From Gammaproteobacteria bacterium (GTDB lineage Bacteria > Pseudomonadota > Gammaproteobacteria > Competibacterales > Competibacteraceae): DNA of 64,000 nucleotides. The stretch spans positions 124,001 to 188,000 of the forward strand of contig JACKNF010000001.1 in NCBI GenBank assembly GCA_024234995.1, written 5' to 3'. The notes under the pieces were generated by a model, which had not been told where the DNA came from, did no database searches, and was given only the letters and a program-made list of their open reading frames with translations. The position numbers and the translations under genes are program-made. Positions 25,610 to 33,840 of the stretch are shown in pieces. Position 1 is the stretch's first letter; each line of letters starts with the position of its first letter.

Positions 25610-28003
25610 TCAGGCGTCTTTTAGCCCCAGCTGGCCGCCGATCTCTCCATCTGGATGAGTGCTGGTGTAAACATCAAGCGCCCCTTCAGCCAATCCCAGC
25701 ACCTTGGCCAGGATCGGCAACACCCGGTCCGCCCGCGTTGCATCTACATCTGCCTCGGTTGTGGCGGGCATGCGGGTTGCGCCCCCTTGTTTGACACGCG
25801 CGCCAATCTGCCGCCGTTCCGGGGCTGGGAAGTGGGCAAAGGTGCGGCGCAGTAAGGGCAGCAAGGGGGTGAAGGCATCACCGGATAAACCACTGACCCA
25901 ATGATCCAAAATTTCCCAAAGCGCCTCGTGATGCAGGAGCAACTGACCGCTGCCATGCAGAAACCCCTCCAACCACGCCGCAGCGTGTGCCGGTTCGCCT
26001 GCCAATGACAAGGCCAAACCCATCCGCCGGGCCGTTTCTGGCGGCGGCAGAATACTCTGTTCGAATAGCAATCGGCAGGCATGACCGGCCAGCAGGCCAT
26101 GCAGTCCGGTCTGATCCACCAGTTTCGCCAGCGCCCCTTGCCAAGTCTCGATCTGTTCGGGGTCTTGCAGCACACTGATGGCATTCTGCATCGTCCGAAC
26201 CTTGGCAAACATCGCTTCCGCTGCTTCATCGTCCAGTGAATGACACGCGGCAGGCAAGCCAATGGCAATCCGGGTGATCAGGCCATCGACGACATGTCCA
26301 ACCAGTCCAGCATCGGTCTGGCGGACATTGCCGTAGCGCAGAATCCGCGCCAGCGGCGGCAGACTATCCATCAAGTGCGGAATGTCGCTGGTCAGGGCGG
26401 CGGCATTTTGCAGCCGCTCCATGACCTCGCCGATGGCTTCGGGCAATTCCGCCAGCAGGGTTTGCTCGACCAGCGCAGTCAACTGACTCAGTTGCTCGCT
26501 GTTCCGGGCGCGATCACGCGCGCGGGCAGCGGCGGCGGCCGGAATCGTGCTACCCCATAGGTTGGCTTCGATCACGGCCACTGCCAGCTCTGGTTGCCAT
26601 TGCAAGCGCCAGTTTTCCTTGAAAGTGCCCTTGCCGCTGGCCTGCTCGATCCGGCCCCAGGAAATATTCAGCAGATTGAGCCGATGCAAGAGCTGACTGC
26701 GCTCCAGGTCATTCGGTTTGCGCAGATCGAGTTCCAGCACCCGCTGGCTGGCTTCCGGCGGTAACCGCAAGCGTTTTTGCTGACGCTGCAAATCTTGCTG
26801 CAAGGGCAACATTGGTGTGCTTTCTGGCACGTCACCCAGCCGTTCTCCGATCAGCAATTGGTCTTCGATCAGCCGTAGCGGGGTTGCATCGCCGTGGCAC
26901 AGCACTGCCAGGATTGCTTCGTTCAGTTCTTCCTGCGCCGGCCGGGGCCGGTTGCGCAGGGCAGCCAAGGTATCGGCCAGCCGTGCCGCCTCGATGACGC
27001 TGGCGGTGGAGGCGGGGAGATCATGCTCACGTAGTAGTTGCGCCACCCGCGCCAGCCAGCGAATGGCCGGTTCACCAGCGCTTTCCCAGAGATGCTGATA
27101 GAACCCCGGTGCTTCAATGCCGGCTCCGTAACCGCTGGCATACGTCAGGCGGCCATAGGTCCACGGCACCCAGGTTGCAGCCAATTTACGTTTGGGCAGG
27201 CCCTTGAGCCGGGCTGTGTCTTCGCGCGCCGGTGGCAATTTGGCAAGAGCGGGAACATGCCAGGCGCCGCAGATTACAGCAATCCGCTCATAACCTTCCT
27301 TGCACGCTGCCCGCAGTTGACTGCGCATTGCCGCCTCGCGCTGCTGCTCCAATTCATTCGACGGCGACTGCGCGTCGGCTTCCGCGCGCAGGGCGGACAT
27401 GAGTTCCTGGATGGCTTGGAACAACTCGTTGCTGTCCTGGCGCTGTTCCACCAGATGTTCCCACCAGCGTTCACTATCGCCATAGCCTGCGGTTTCGGCG
27501 ACCCAGCGCAAAGGATCATGGCGGATGCCGGGAAGGATGATATCGTCATCTTCGTCATTCTCATCGCATTCCTCGTCTCTCTCCTCGGCGTGTTGTGACT
27601 CAGCGGATACCCTGCCGGCAGTGGTTTCCTCATCGAGCGTTCCGGCCGCTTCCGCTGCGGCTTCCTCTTCCTCTTCAATTTCCAGCGCCATGCGGATCGC
27701 TTGCGGTAGATCCATGAAGCGCACGGGTATTTGGTGGTGCAGGCCGTACTGAATCGCCTGCCATTCCGGGGAAAATTCAGCGAATGGGTAGTAGACGGCG
27801 CGGCGCGGTTCAGCAGGATCGTAGATGAGTAACGCCACTGGGGGCTTCATGCCAGGATCGGCCGCCAGCGGCAATAAATTCTGTGCGTCCGGAGGTCCTT
27901 CAACCAGAATCAGATCCGGTTGCCGCTCCGTCAGTGCTTTCAATACGCTGCGCGCTGAACCGGGACCGTGATGGCGGATACCGAACAGGGCAGGATCGTT
28001 CAT
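25610..28003 (-). CDS. DUF5682 family protein (MoxR-associated)
   Basis: 797 residues from the ATG at 28003, 11 nt after the MoxR gene stop. N-terminal landmarks are FGIRHHGPGSA (residues 7-17) and LILVEGPPDA (31-40); a conserved ICGAWHVPAL lies near 244-253. These His/Glu-bearing loops recall the TraB/EreA/ChaN-like fold, where they form an active or metal site; that link is inference. An acidic low-complexity stretch (about 108-155, rich in E and D) interrupts the domain. The rest is mostly helical. The gene is the last of a DUF5691-MoxR-DUF5682 operon; homologous sets commonly also carry a vWA protein, absent here. Biochemical function unknown. Confidence 0.85.
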   Translation of the reverse strand: MNDPALFGIRHHGPGSARSVLKALTERQPDLILVEGPPDAQNLLPLAADPGMKPPVALLIYDPAEPRRAVYYPFAEFSPEWQAIQYGLHHQIPVRFMDLPQAIRMALEIEEEEEAAAEAAGTLDEETTAGRVSAESQHAEERDEECDENDEDDDIILPGIRHDPLRWVAETAGYGDSERWWEHLVEQRQDSNELFQAIQELMSALRAEADAQSPSNELEQQREAAMRSQLRAACKEGYERIAVICGAWHVPALAKLPPAREDTARLKGLPKRKLAATWVPWTYGRLTYASGYGAGIEAPGFYQHLWESAGEPAIRWLARVAQLLREHDLPASTASVIEAARLADTLAALRNRPRPAQEELNEAILAVLCHGDATPLRLIEDQLLIGERLGDVPESTPMLPLQQDLQRQQKRLRLPPEASQRVLELDLRKPNDLERSQLLHRLNLLNISWGRIEQASGKGTFKENWRLQWQPELAVAVIEANLWGSTIPAAAAARARDRARNSEQLSQLTALVEQTLLAELPEAIGEVMERLQNAAALTSDIPHLMDSLPPLARILRYGNVRQTDAGLVGHVVDGLITRIAIGLPAACHSLDDEAAEAMFAKVRTMQNAISVLQDPEQIETWQGALAKLVDQTGLHGLLAGHACRLLFEQSILPPPETARRMGLALSLAGEPAHAAAWLEGFLHGSGQLLLHHEALWEILDHWVSGLSGDAFTPLLPLLRRTFAHFPAPERRQIGARVKQGGATRMPATTEADVDATRADRVLPILAKVLGLAEGALDVYTSTHPDGEIGGQLGLKDA

Positions 28004-28014
28004 GATCACCCGGC

Positions 28015-29094
28015 TCACGAAACATCGCGGCAAGCGCGATAGAGATCCTTCCAGCCGTCGCGTTCCTTGACGATGGTTTCCAGGTACTCGCGCCAGACGA
28101 TGGTATCCTGCACGGGGTCTTTTACCACCGCGCCGGTCAAGCTCGAAGCCAGATCACCGGCTTGCAAGCGCCCATCGCCGAAATGGGCGGCCAGCGCCAG
28201 CCCATTGTTCAGCACCGAAATCGCCTCGGCGACGCTCAAGGCTCCGCTGGGTGATTTGAGCTTGGCCTTGCCGTCCAGTGTGACCCCGGCGCGCAGTTCA
28301 CGGAAGATGGTGACCAACCGGCGGATTTCTTCCAGTGCCGGGGGTTCAGCCGGCAGCTCTAACGCCTGGCCGAGCGCAGTGACCCGTTGCTGAACGATTG
28401 CGACTTCCTCATTCAGTGTTTCCGGGGTGGGCAGCACCACGGTGTTGAAGCGGCGTTTCAGCGCGCTGGAAAGTTCATTGACGCCCCGGTCACGGTCGTT
28501 GGCGGTGGCGATAATGTTGAAACCTTTGGTTGCCTGCGTTTCGGTATCCAGCTCCGGGATCGGCAAGGTTTTCTCGGATAGCACAGTGATCAACGCATCC
28601 TGCACATCGGAGGGAATCCGGGTCAGCTCCTCGACCCGGGCGATGCAACCGCTCTGCATGGCGCGCATGACTGGACTGGGGACCAGGGCTGCCAGAGACG
28701 GTCCTTCAGCTAATAGCCGGGCGTAGTTCCAGCCGTAGCGGATCGCCTCTTCGCTGGTGCCAGCCGTGCCTTGCACCAGGGCGGTAGAATCGCCGGAAAT
28801 AGCTGCCGCTAAGTGTTCCGACACCCAGGTCTTGGCGGTACCCGGTACGCCGAGCAGCAGCAAGGCGCGATCGGTGGCCAGGGTCGCGATAGCGATTTCC
28901 ATTAACCGCGGGTTGCCGATGTATTTGGGCGTAACGGTGAAGCCGTTGTTTAGTGTTCCTCCCAGTAAATAAGTCGCGACTGCTTGGGGCGAGCGATGCC
29001 AGTTCGGTGGCCGGGGACGCAGGTCCGTCTCCGCCAAGACATGCAGTTCTTCAGCAAATTGCTGTTCAGCGTGTTCGCGTAGCAGGGTGCTCAT
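28015..29094 (-). CDS. MoxR-type AAA+ ATPase
   Basis: 359 residues from the ATG at 29094; the frame extends further upstream, but that part overlaps the end of the preceding gene and does not look conserved. Walker A is GVPGTAKT (82-89), the Walker B region is ARVEEL (153-158), sensor 1 is IIATAND, and an arginine-finger region follows (SSALKRRFNTVVLPTP). MoxR ATPases act as chaperone-like remodelers, usually with a vWA-domain partner. Here the partners in the operon are DUF5691 (29 nt upstream) and DUF5682 (downstream). Confidence 0.93.
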   Translation of the reverse strand: MSTLLREHAEQQFAEELHVLAETDLRPRPPNWHRSPQAVATYLLGGTLNNGFTVTPKYIGNPRLMEIAIATLATDRALLLLGVPGTAKTWVSEHLAAAISGDSTALVQGTAGTSEEAIRYGWNYARLLAEGPSLAALVPSPVMRAMQSGCIARVEELTRIPSDVQDALITVLSEKTLPIPELDTETQATKGFNIIATANDRDRGVNELSSALKRRFNTVVLPTPETLNEEVAIVQQRVTALGQALELPAEPPALEEIRRLVTIFRELRAGVTLDGKAKLKSPSGALSVAEAISVLNNGLALAAHFGDGRLQAGDLASSLTGAVVKDPVQDTIVWREYLETIVKERDGWKDLYRACRDVS

Positions 29095-29123
29095 GGTCCG
29101 GGTTCTCGATATAAAGTTGAATT

Positions 29124-30623
29124 CTATTCCACGATAGCCTTGCGCATTCTTTGCCGGAAGCGCAACTGATCCAGATAATCCTCGACGGCTTTCTCCCACT
29201 GGCTCCATTGTTTTGCGTCTGTTGGCCAATTTGCAGCGGCTTCCTCGCTCAACTCCGGTGGCATCCAGCGAGCGAAACCGCGCAGCGCGTTGGCCAGCCA
29301 CCAATCCGGTTGTTTGTCCTCGCGGATACGCTGACGCACCTGTTCCAATATCGCCCGGCTCAACGCGACGCTCCAGGGCCGTTCGACGCGGCTGAGCACT
29401 ACCAGTGCCGCTGCCCGGCTACCGGCCGGGCTTTCATCTATCCGGTTTAGCACATAGCTTTCAAAGCGTTCCGGCGGTAATACCGCAGCGAGTTCAGCCG
29501 TCAAGGTGGCGTGGCCGGAATAGATTGACAGCAATGCTTCTGCCCAATCGGGATCGCGATGGCGTTGTGCAGCCAGCGCCCATCCTTCCAGCAGAGCTTT
29601 TCGCCATTCATTATCACGGCTAGCGGCCAGGATTTGCGCGGGCGGGCGTTGCCATTCCTGTTGCCAGATGGCGGGTGGAACCGCGCCGATGATTTGGCTT
29701 AAGCGCCATGCTTTCTCGCCCAGTTTGGCGGATGCGGCAGGCGGTGAACGGGTGATGCCATCACGAGCCAGCGTGGCGTCATCCTCGGGGAGTTCGACGT
29801 CCAGCCGGTCGCGTTTGCCAGGCATTAATCTTAATAATGGCAATGCGCGCGCGGTTAGCCGTTGAACCAGACGCGATGCTGGCAGCCGCGCCAGCAGGCC
29901 GGCAGCGGTGTGGGCTACATCGGTGTTGCGGTCATCCAGCACGGTTTCCAGAAACGGTTCGTCGGTCATGCTCAACCCGTCCGCTAGAATCTGGAGAAAC
30001 TGTTTGCGATCGCGGACCCGTTCCTCTTTCCACGTTGCGGTCAACAAGGCGAGCGCTCGTTCTGGCCGGGTTGCCCGTAGTTGCCGTAACAGCGCCAATC
30101 GCTCGGCAAACTGGCCGGTCTGCCAGAGGTTCTCATCGCCAGTTTCGATGGCAAAGCTCCAGGCAGTTTGCTGCTGGGCCAGCCAATGGCCGCGTTGACC
30201 TAATACGGGCAACAACATAGGACGGAGTTCCGCTTGTTTCGCGCCCGCATCCAGCAATGCTGGCAGGAGTTCTTCGGGAATACGAAGGCCGGTTTCATGT
30301 AACAGCGTTAACCATTCCGGCAATAGCTCTGGATAATGACCTTGCAGCATTAGGGTCAGGTGTTCTCTTGCTTGGGGGCCGCATACCGGTATCCTATCTG
30401 GCGGGCAGGCTGCCGGCACTGGTTGCGGGTCGGGAGTGAGTTTCTGTCCTGCTTGCCGCCACAACGCGATCGTTCCTGCCGCACGCAGCAGTGCGCCTTC
30501 CCGGTCCTCATGATCAGATAACCGGGTCAACATATCTCCCAGCGCATTCTTGCCCGCTGTCAGTTGCGGTGTCTGCCGCTCAGTGCCCAACAGCGCGCAT
30601 GTTACGAGTTCCTGCCATGCCAT
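29124..30623 (-). CDS. DUF5691 family helical-repeat protein (MoxR-associated)
   Basis: 499 residues, start MAWQELVTCALLGTERQ, then alpha-helical throughout with HEAT-like repeats (for example LLALLTATWKEERVRDRKQFLQ-type helices and TDEPFLETVLDDRNTDVAHTAAGLLARL). DUF5691 proteins are found next to MoxR and SWIM zinc-finger genes and have no assigned activity; a scaffold or substrate-adaptor role is a guess. It is the first gene of the three-gene operon. Confidence 0.85.
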   Translation of the reverse strand: MAWQELVTCALLGTERQTPQLTAGKNALGDMLTRLSDHEDREGALLRAAGTIALWRQAGQKLTPDPQPVPAACPPDRIPVCGPQAREHLTLMLQGHYPELLPEWLTLLHETGLRIPEELLPALLDAGAKQAELRPMLLPVLGQRGHWLAQQQTAWSFAIETGDENLWQTGQFAERLALLRQLRATRPERALALLTATWKEERVRDRKQFLQILADGLSMTDEPFLETVLDDRNTDVAHTAAGLLARLPASRLVQRLTARALPLLRLMPGKRDRLDVELPEDDATLARDGITRSPPAASAKLGEKAWRLSQIIGAVPPAIWQQEWQRPPAQILAASRDNEWRKALLEGWALAAQRHRDPDWAEALLSIYSGHATLTAELAAVLPPERFESYVLNRIDESPAGSRAAALVVLSRVERPWSVALSRAILEQVRQRIREDKQPDWWLANALRGFARWMPPELSEEAAANWPTDAKQWSQWEKAVEDYLDQLRFRQRMRKAIVE

Positions 30624-30702
30624 TGCGTGGTTATCCTCAAGTGTGGGACGGATATCTTGCCCGGTAAACCGCTATCGGCGTGAAGCTTTATGTATAGGCA
30701 AA

Positions 30703-30729
30703 TAAAAACGGCGGCTCAAGGCCGCCGTT
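30703..30729 (-). terminator. Rho-independent terminator of the PEP-CTERM gene
   Basis: On the minus strand, AACGGCGGC, loop CTTGA, GCCGCCGTT, then TTTATTT. It starts 15 nt past the stop at 30745 and separates this gene from the DUF5691 operon. Confidence 0.88.
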
Positions 30730-30744
30730 GTTGACTCAGAACAT

Positions 30745-31848
30745 TCAGCGTCTTCTTCGCCGGGCGAAGGGCAATCCCAGGAGACCAATACCCAATAGGG
30801 TCAATGCGCCCGGTTCGGGAACGGGTATAGGTTCGACTCTACCACTTAAGTTCAAAGTCAATTGGAACATAAGTGGGTGATCTTGGTAACTGAATCGGCT
30901 TGAACTAGCGCCAACATCCTCGTCCGAGAAATAGAGATGATATGTAGCCTTGAACTCGCCTAGCGTGGACGTATTCATGGAAGCTGTGTAAATGTTATTA
31001 CTTCCTGATGCCAAACCATAAAATGTGGAGAGGTTGAAGCTAAACGGTACTGGGAAAGGATCGAAAGTATCCAGATCTAGCCCAACGCGGTCGATTGGCG
31101 AGCCAGTAACCGGTGCCAAATTATAGATACTGAAATCCATGTCAGCCACATCACCTAGAAAGACCGTACCGAAGTCCAAATCTAGCGTCAGCATCGAAGA
31201 CAAGTCGTTGAAGGACGGAGCAGCGTGGAGCAGATAGGTATAAGTGGCGCTGAGTTTCGCACTAATACTGTGTGTGGTTGACTCTGCGCCAGGGAAGACG
31301 CTTGCTGTCTGTTCTGCGGTTAATGTCGTTGCAGTGCCGGTTATAGACAATGTGCTGGTACCGACATAGCTGTTGAGATCGTTAGCATCGACGGCCAGGT
31401 TGGCAACCTGCGTGGAGGTACTAGGTACTGAGCAGCCAGCGGCTTTGGTGCCAGTACATTGGGAGTTCACGGTGGCCGAAGTCGGAGTGTATGTTACGCC
31501 CGGTGCGCCAGTGATGCTGATTGCGCTGCTGCCTGTACCTTTGGATATCGGTTTACTGCTACTGGTTCCTGATCCGAGTGCAGTTACGGTGGTGGTTCGA
31601 GTTGAGGTGAGACTCAAGGTCGTGCCGGTCAGTACGCCGCTAGTCGAATCAAATTGGTTGAGCGAGCTACTTCCCAAGCTGGCGTTGTTGTTTGAAGTCG
31701 ATGAGCCGCCCTCATTATCAGTGACGCTGGCGGAGTTGCTGAAGCTTACTGGGGAAGTGGTGATTTGCAGTGCTTGCACCGGTAATGTACCCAAGGTACC
31801 AAGTGCGGTGGCAACAGCGATAACCAAGGGTTTACGATGGGTTTTCAT
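30745..31848 (-). CDS. PEP-CTERM sorting-domain exported protein
   Basis: 367 residues: signal peptide (KPLVIAVATALGTLGTLPVQA), a Ser/Thr-rich beta-type middle, and the tripartite PEP-CTERM tail VPEPGALTLLGIGLLGLPFA plus RRRRR. Such proteins are recognised by an exosortase (EpsH-type) and placed at the cell surface in exopolysaccharide-producing Gram-negatives; no exosortase gene is in this window. The middle contains one Cys pair (QCTGTKAAGCSV). Ligand or role unknown. The gene lies between the MoxR-associated operon and the second IS4 copy. Confidence 0.9.
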   Translation of the reverse strand: MKTHRKPLVIAVATALGTLGTLPVQALQITTSPVSFSNSASVTDNEGGSSTSNNNASLGSSSLNQFDSTSGVLTGTTLSLTSTRTTTVTALGSGTSSSKPISKGTGSSAISITGAPGVTYTPTSATVNSQCTGTKAAGCSVPSTSTQVANLAVDANDLNSYVGTSTLSITGTATTLTAEQTASVFPGAESTTHSISAKLSATYTYLLHAAPSFNDLSSMLTLDLDFGTVFLGDVADMDFSIYNLAPVTGSPIDRVGLDLDTFDPFPVPFSFNLSTFYGLASGSNNIYTASMNTSTLGEFKATYHLYFSDEDVGASSSRFSYQDHPLMFQLTLNLSGRVEPIPVPEPGALTLLGIGLLGLPFARRRRR

Positions 31849-32360
31849 GGCCTGATGACCTAAATGTCAATGAAATTTTGCCAAAAATTAAGCATTATTT
31901 ATGCCTTAAAATAATCATGATTTTGAACAAATAGTTGCTTTGTAAGAACCGGCATAGATAAGCCTAAATGTAAAAATTTCCGACAATGATCGAATTTCAT
32001 GATGTCTCAATAAATCATTTTTATGATACATAACTACTGCCTTTTCAGTATCATCTTAAAAAGAATTTTTCTCGAAAAAATAACTAATACTTTGTATATT
32101 AATGTATTTAAAAACAAATAACCATTATTAAATTAATAGTTAATGTCATTTATATAAGTTATGTATATTTTAAGTAACAAAAAGATAGAAAAAACCGAGA
32201 TGTAAAATTTTCCGACACCCAAAAAGTCCTCAGTCACGCCTAAAAGGGATTCCAGGCAGGATTTAGCAGGGTTTCCCTCATTCTTAATTAAAGAATGAGG
32301 CGTAAAATTTTCCGGCGGCTTCAGCAAAGCAGCCTCGGTTACGTCAAAAAGGTTTACTAG
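31849..32360. other. AT-rich intergenic region with repeated TAAAATTTTCCG motif
   Basis: About 510 bp with no gene. It holds the promoter side of the PEP-CTERM gene and three near-identical motifs, TAAAAATTTCCGAC at 31971, TAAAATTTTCCGAC at 32203 and TAAAATTTTCCGGC at 32303. A perfect hairpin lies at 32276-32300 (CCTCATTCTT, AATTA, AAGAATGAGG). Base composition is far more AT-rich than in the genes on either side. Confidence 0.6.
32276..32300. repeat. perfect 10-bp inverted repeat upstream of the methyltransferase gene
   Basis: CCTCATTCTT pairs exactly with AAGAATGAGG around AATTA, 60 bp before the original start codon of the disrupted methyltransferase gene. Could be an operator or an attenuator; no T tract follows. 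Confidence 0.5.
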
Positions 32361-32368
32361 ATGAATAG

Positions 32369-32380
32369 CATACATAGTAC
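32369..32380 (+). repeat. 12-bp target-site duplication of IS4-family copy 2
   Basis: CATACATAGTAC is repeated exactly at 33841-33852 on the other side of the element. Confidence 0.95.
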
Positions 32381-33840
32381 CAGGGCTTTCAAGGTGAAGG
32401 GACCTAGCCTCGCTGGGCAAGCAAGCGGGCGACCGAGACATGAGGCCGCTGGGGGTCGTGGACCCGTTTAGGCGCGGTTTTTTTAGGACCCCGTCGACTC
32501 TTGCGATAGCGGCGCAGGTCGATCCGCGCGGCCTGTTGCTGGAGCCACTGGGCGAAGATCGCGCGCGGAACGGTTTGGAACACCGCCCAGTCTTGGGCAT
32601 CGAGGACCACGTCCAGGCTCTCGGCGACGTTACCCAGTTCGATGGCCAGATAGTACCCCGAGACCTGCTCGGCGGCCTCCAATCCGTGCGCGGCGCGTAG
32701 CGCCGCCTTCACGACCCCCAACCCGTTGAAGGCCACCACCGCGCAGGCCAACGCGAACAACGCCGCCGGCGGATAGCTCAGGGTATCGACTTCGCAGCGC
32801 AGTTCTGTGGTCAGATGTAGAAAAGCTCGCTCCAGCGTCCAGCGCTGCCGATACATCTCGGCCAGGGCCCTGGCATCGGCCACCTCCACGGGCACCGTGC
32901 TGAACAGATACAGCGTGTCATCGCCGTTGCGGGTGGGGCGATCCAGCCGCACGCGGATGCGTCGCAACCGCAGCCCTGCCGTCGCGGTTGTCGGTCCCAG
33001 TCGAACCCATTGCTCGGCCACCGCCCCGGTGTCTACCCGGCCGGCCTCGCGCATCGCTTCCAAGGGCGTGAACCGCAGCCCCGCGTGCTCGCGGATCAGC
33101 GCCCGCGCGCCGCGCGCGGCCAGCCCACTCAGGAACCCGGCGGTGCAAAAGTTGCGATCTGCGATCCACAGCTCGCCCGCCCGCACCGCCGCCAACAACG
33201 GCCCCAACAACGCCCGCTCCTGCGTGTACGCGTCTTCGCAGGGATAGAGCGCGGTGATCAAGTCCAGTGCCGGATCAAACACCGCCAGCGCTTTGCCCGG
33301 CAGCGGCCCAGCCGTGCTGGCGCGGGTCTCCCGCAGCCGATGCTCGCGCCCCTCCAGACAGGTGCCATCCAGTACCTTGACCCGAACTCCTGCCAGCAAG
33401 GGTGATCGGGCCGCGCCCAGTTCCTCAATCAACGCCTCCGCCTGTTCGGCCGCATGGCCCACCAGCGCCGCCGAGGTGCTCGGCTCCAGGCCGTTGAGCT
33501 TGTTGTAGACCGAGGTGACCGACACTCCGATCTCGGCCACCGCCGCGCGGCAGGCCGCATGAACCGAGGGTTGTTGGCGCAGCACCACTTGGGTCATCAA
33601 CTCAAAAACGCTGGAGAACAACAGACGTCGCGTGTACTGGGCCTCGGCCACCCGCTCGAACCATTCATTCACTTGTTCGGCATTCAAACAGCGCTCCAGG
33701 ATCGCACGGACCATCACCGGCAAGGGCGCACGCTCGGCAAAACACCGCAGCACGGGGTTCAGTTCAATCATCATCCAACTCCGCTCCAGCAGAAAAACTC
33801 CTCACTCTTACCAGAGCACCCCTTCACCTTGAAAGCCCTG
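32381..33840 (-). mobile_element. IS4-family element, intact copy 2
   Basis: 1460 bp with terminal inverted repeats CAGGGCTTTCAAGGTGAAGG at 32381-32400 and the near-exact complement at 33821-33840. An exact 12-bp duplication and an intact transposase suggest a recent insertion. Confidence 0.95.
32404..33774 (-). CDS. IS4-family transposase
   Basis: 456 residues. Catalytic segments: VKVLDGTCLEG (first Asp), GELWIADRNFCTAGFL (second Asp) and YRQRWTLERAFLHL (the Y-x2-R-x3-E signature of IS4 transposases with the catalytic Glu). N-terminal helical part MTQVVLRQQPSVHAA. No frameshift, in contrast to the copy at 9100-10522. It is oriented opposite to the methyltransferase gene it disrupts. Confidence 0.92.
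   Translation of the reverse strand: MMIELNPVLRCFAERAPLPVMVRAILERCLNAEQVNEWFERVAEAQYTRRLLFSSVFELMTQVVLRQQPSVHAACRAAVAEIGVSVTSVYNKLNGLEPSTSAALVGHAAEQAEALIEELGAARSPLLAGVRVKVLDGTCLEGREHRLRETRASTAGPLPGKALAVFDPALDLITALYPCEDAYTQERALLGPLLAAVRAGELWIADRNFCTAGFLSGLAARGARALIREHAGLRFTPLEAMREAGRVDTGAVAEQWVRLGPTTATAGLRLRRIRVRLDRPTRNGDDTLYLFSTVPVEVADARALAEMYRQRWTLERAFLHLTTELRCEVDTLSYPPAALFALACAVVAFNGLGVVKAALRAAHGLEAAEQVSGYYLAIELGNVAESLDVVLDAQDWAVFQTVPRAIFAQWLQQQAARIDLRRYRKSRRGPKKTAPKRVHDPQRPHVSVARLLAQRG

Noticed and set aside
27038..27598. 186-codon plus-strand frame inside DUF5682
   Set aside because: Antisense to a well-supported gene, no start signal and no recognisable domain.
32133..32600. Open frame spanning the IS4 left end and the AT-rich gap
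   Set aside because: Its first 60 codons are another-frame reading of the transposase end and the rest is intergenic; the real gene there is the transposase on the minus strand.
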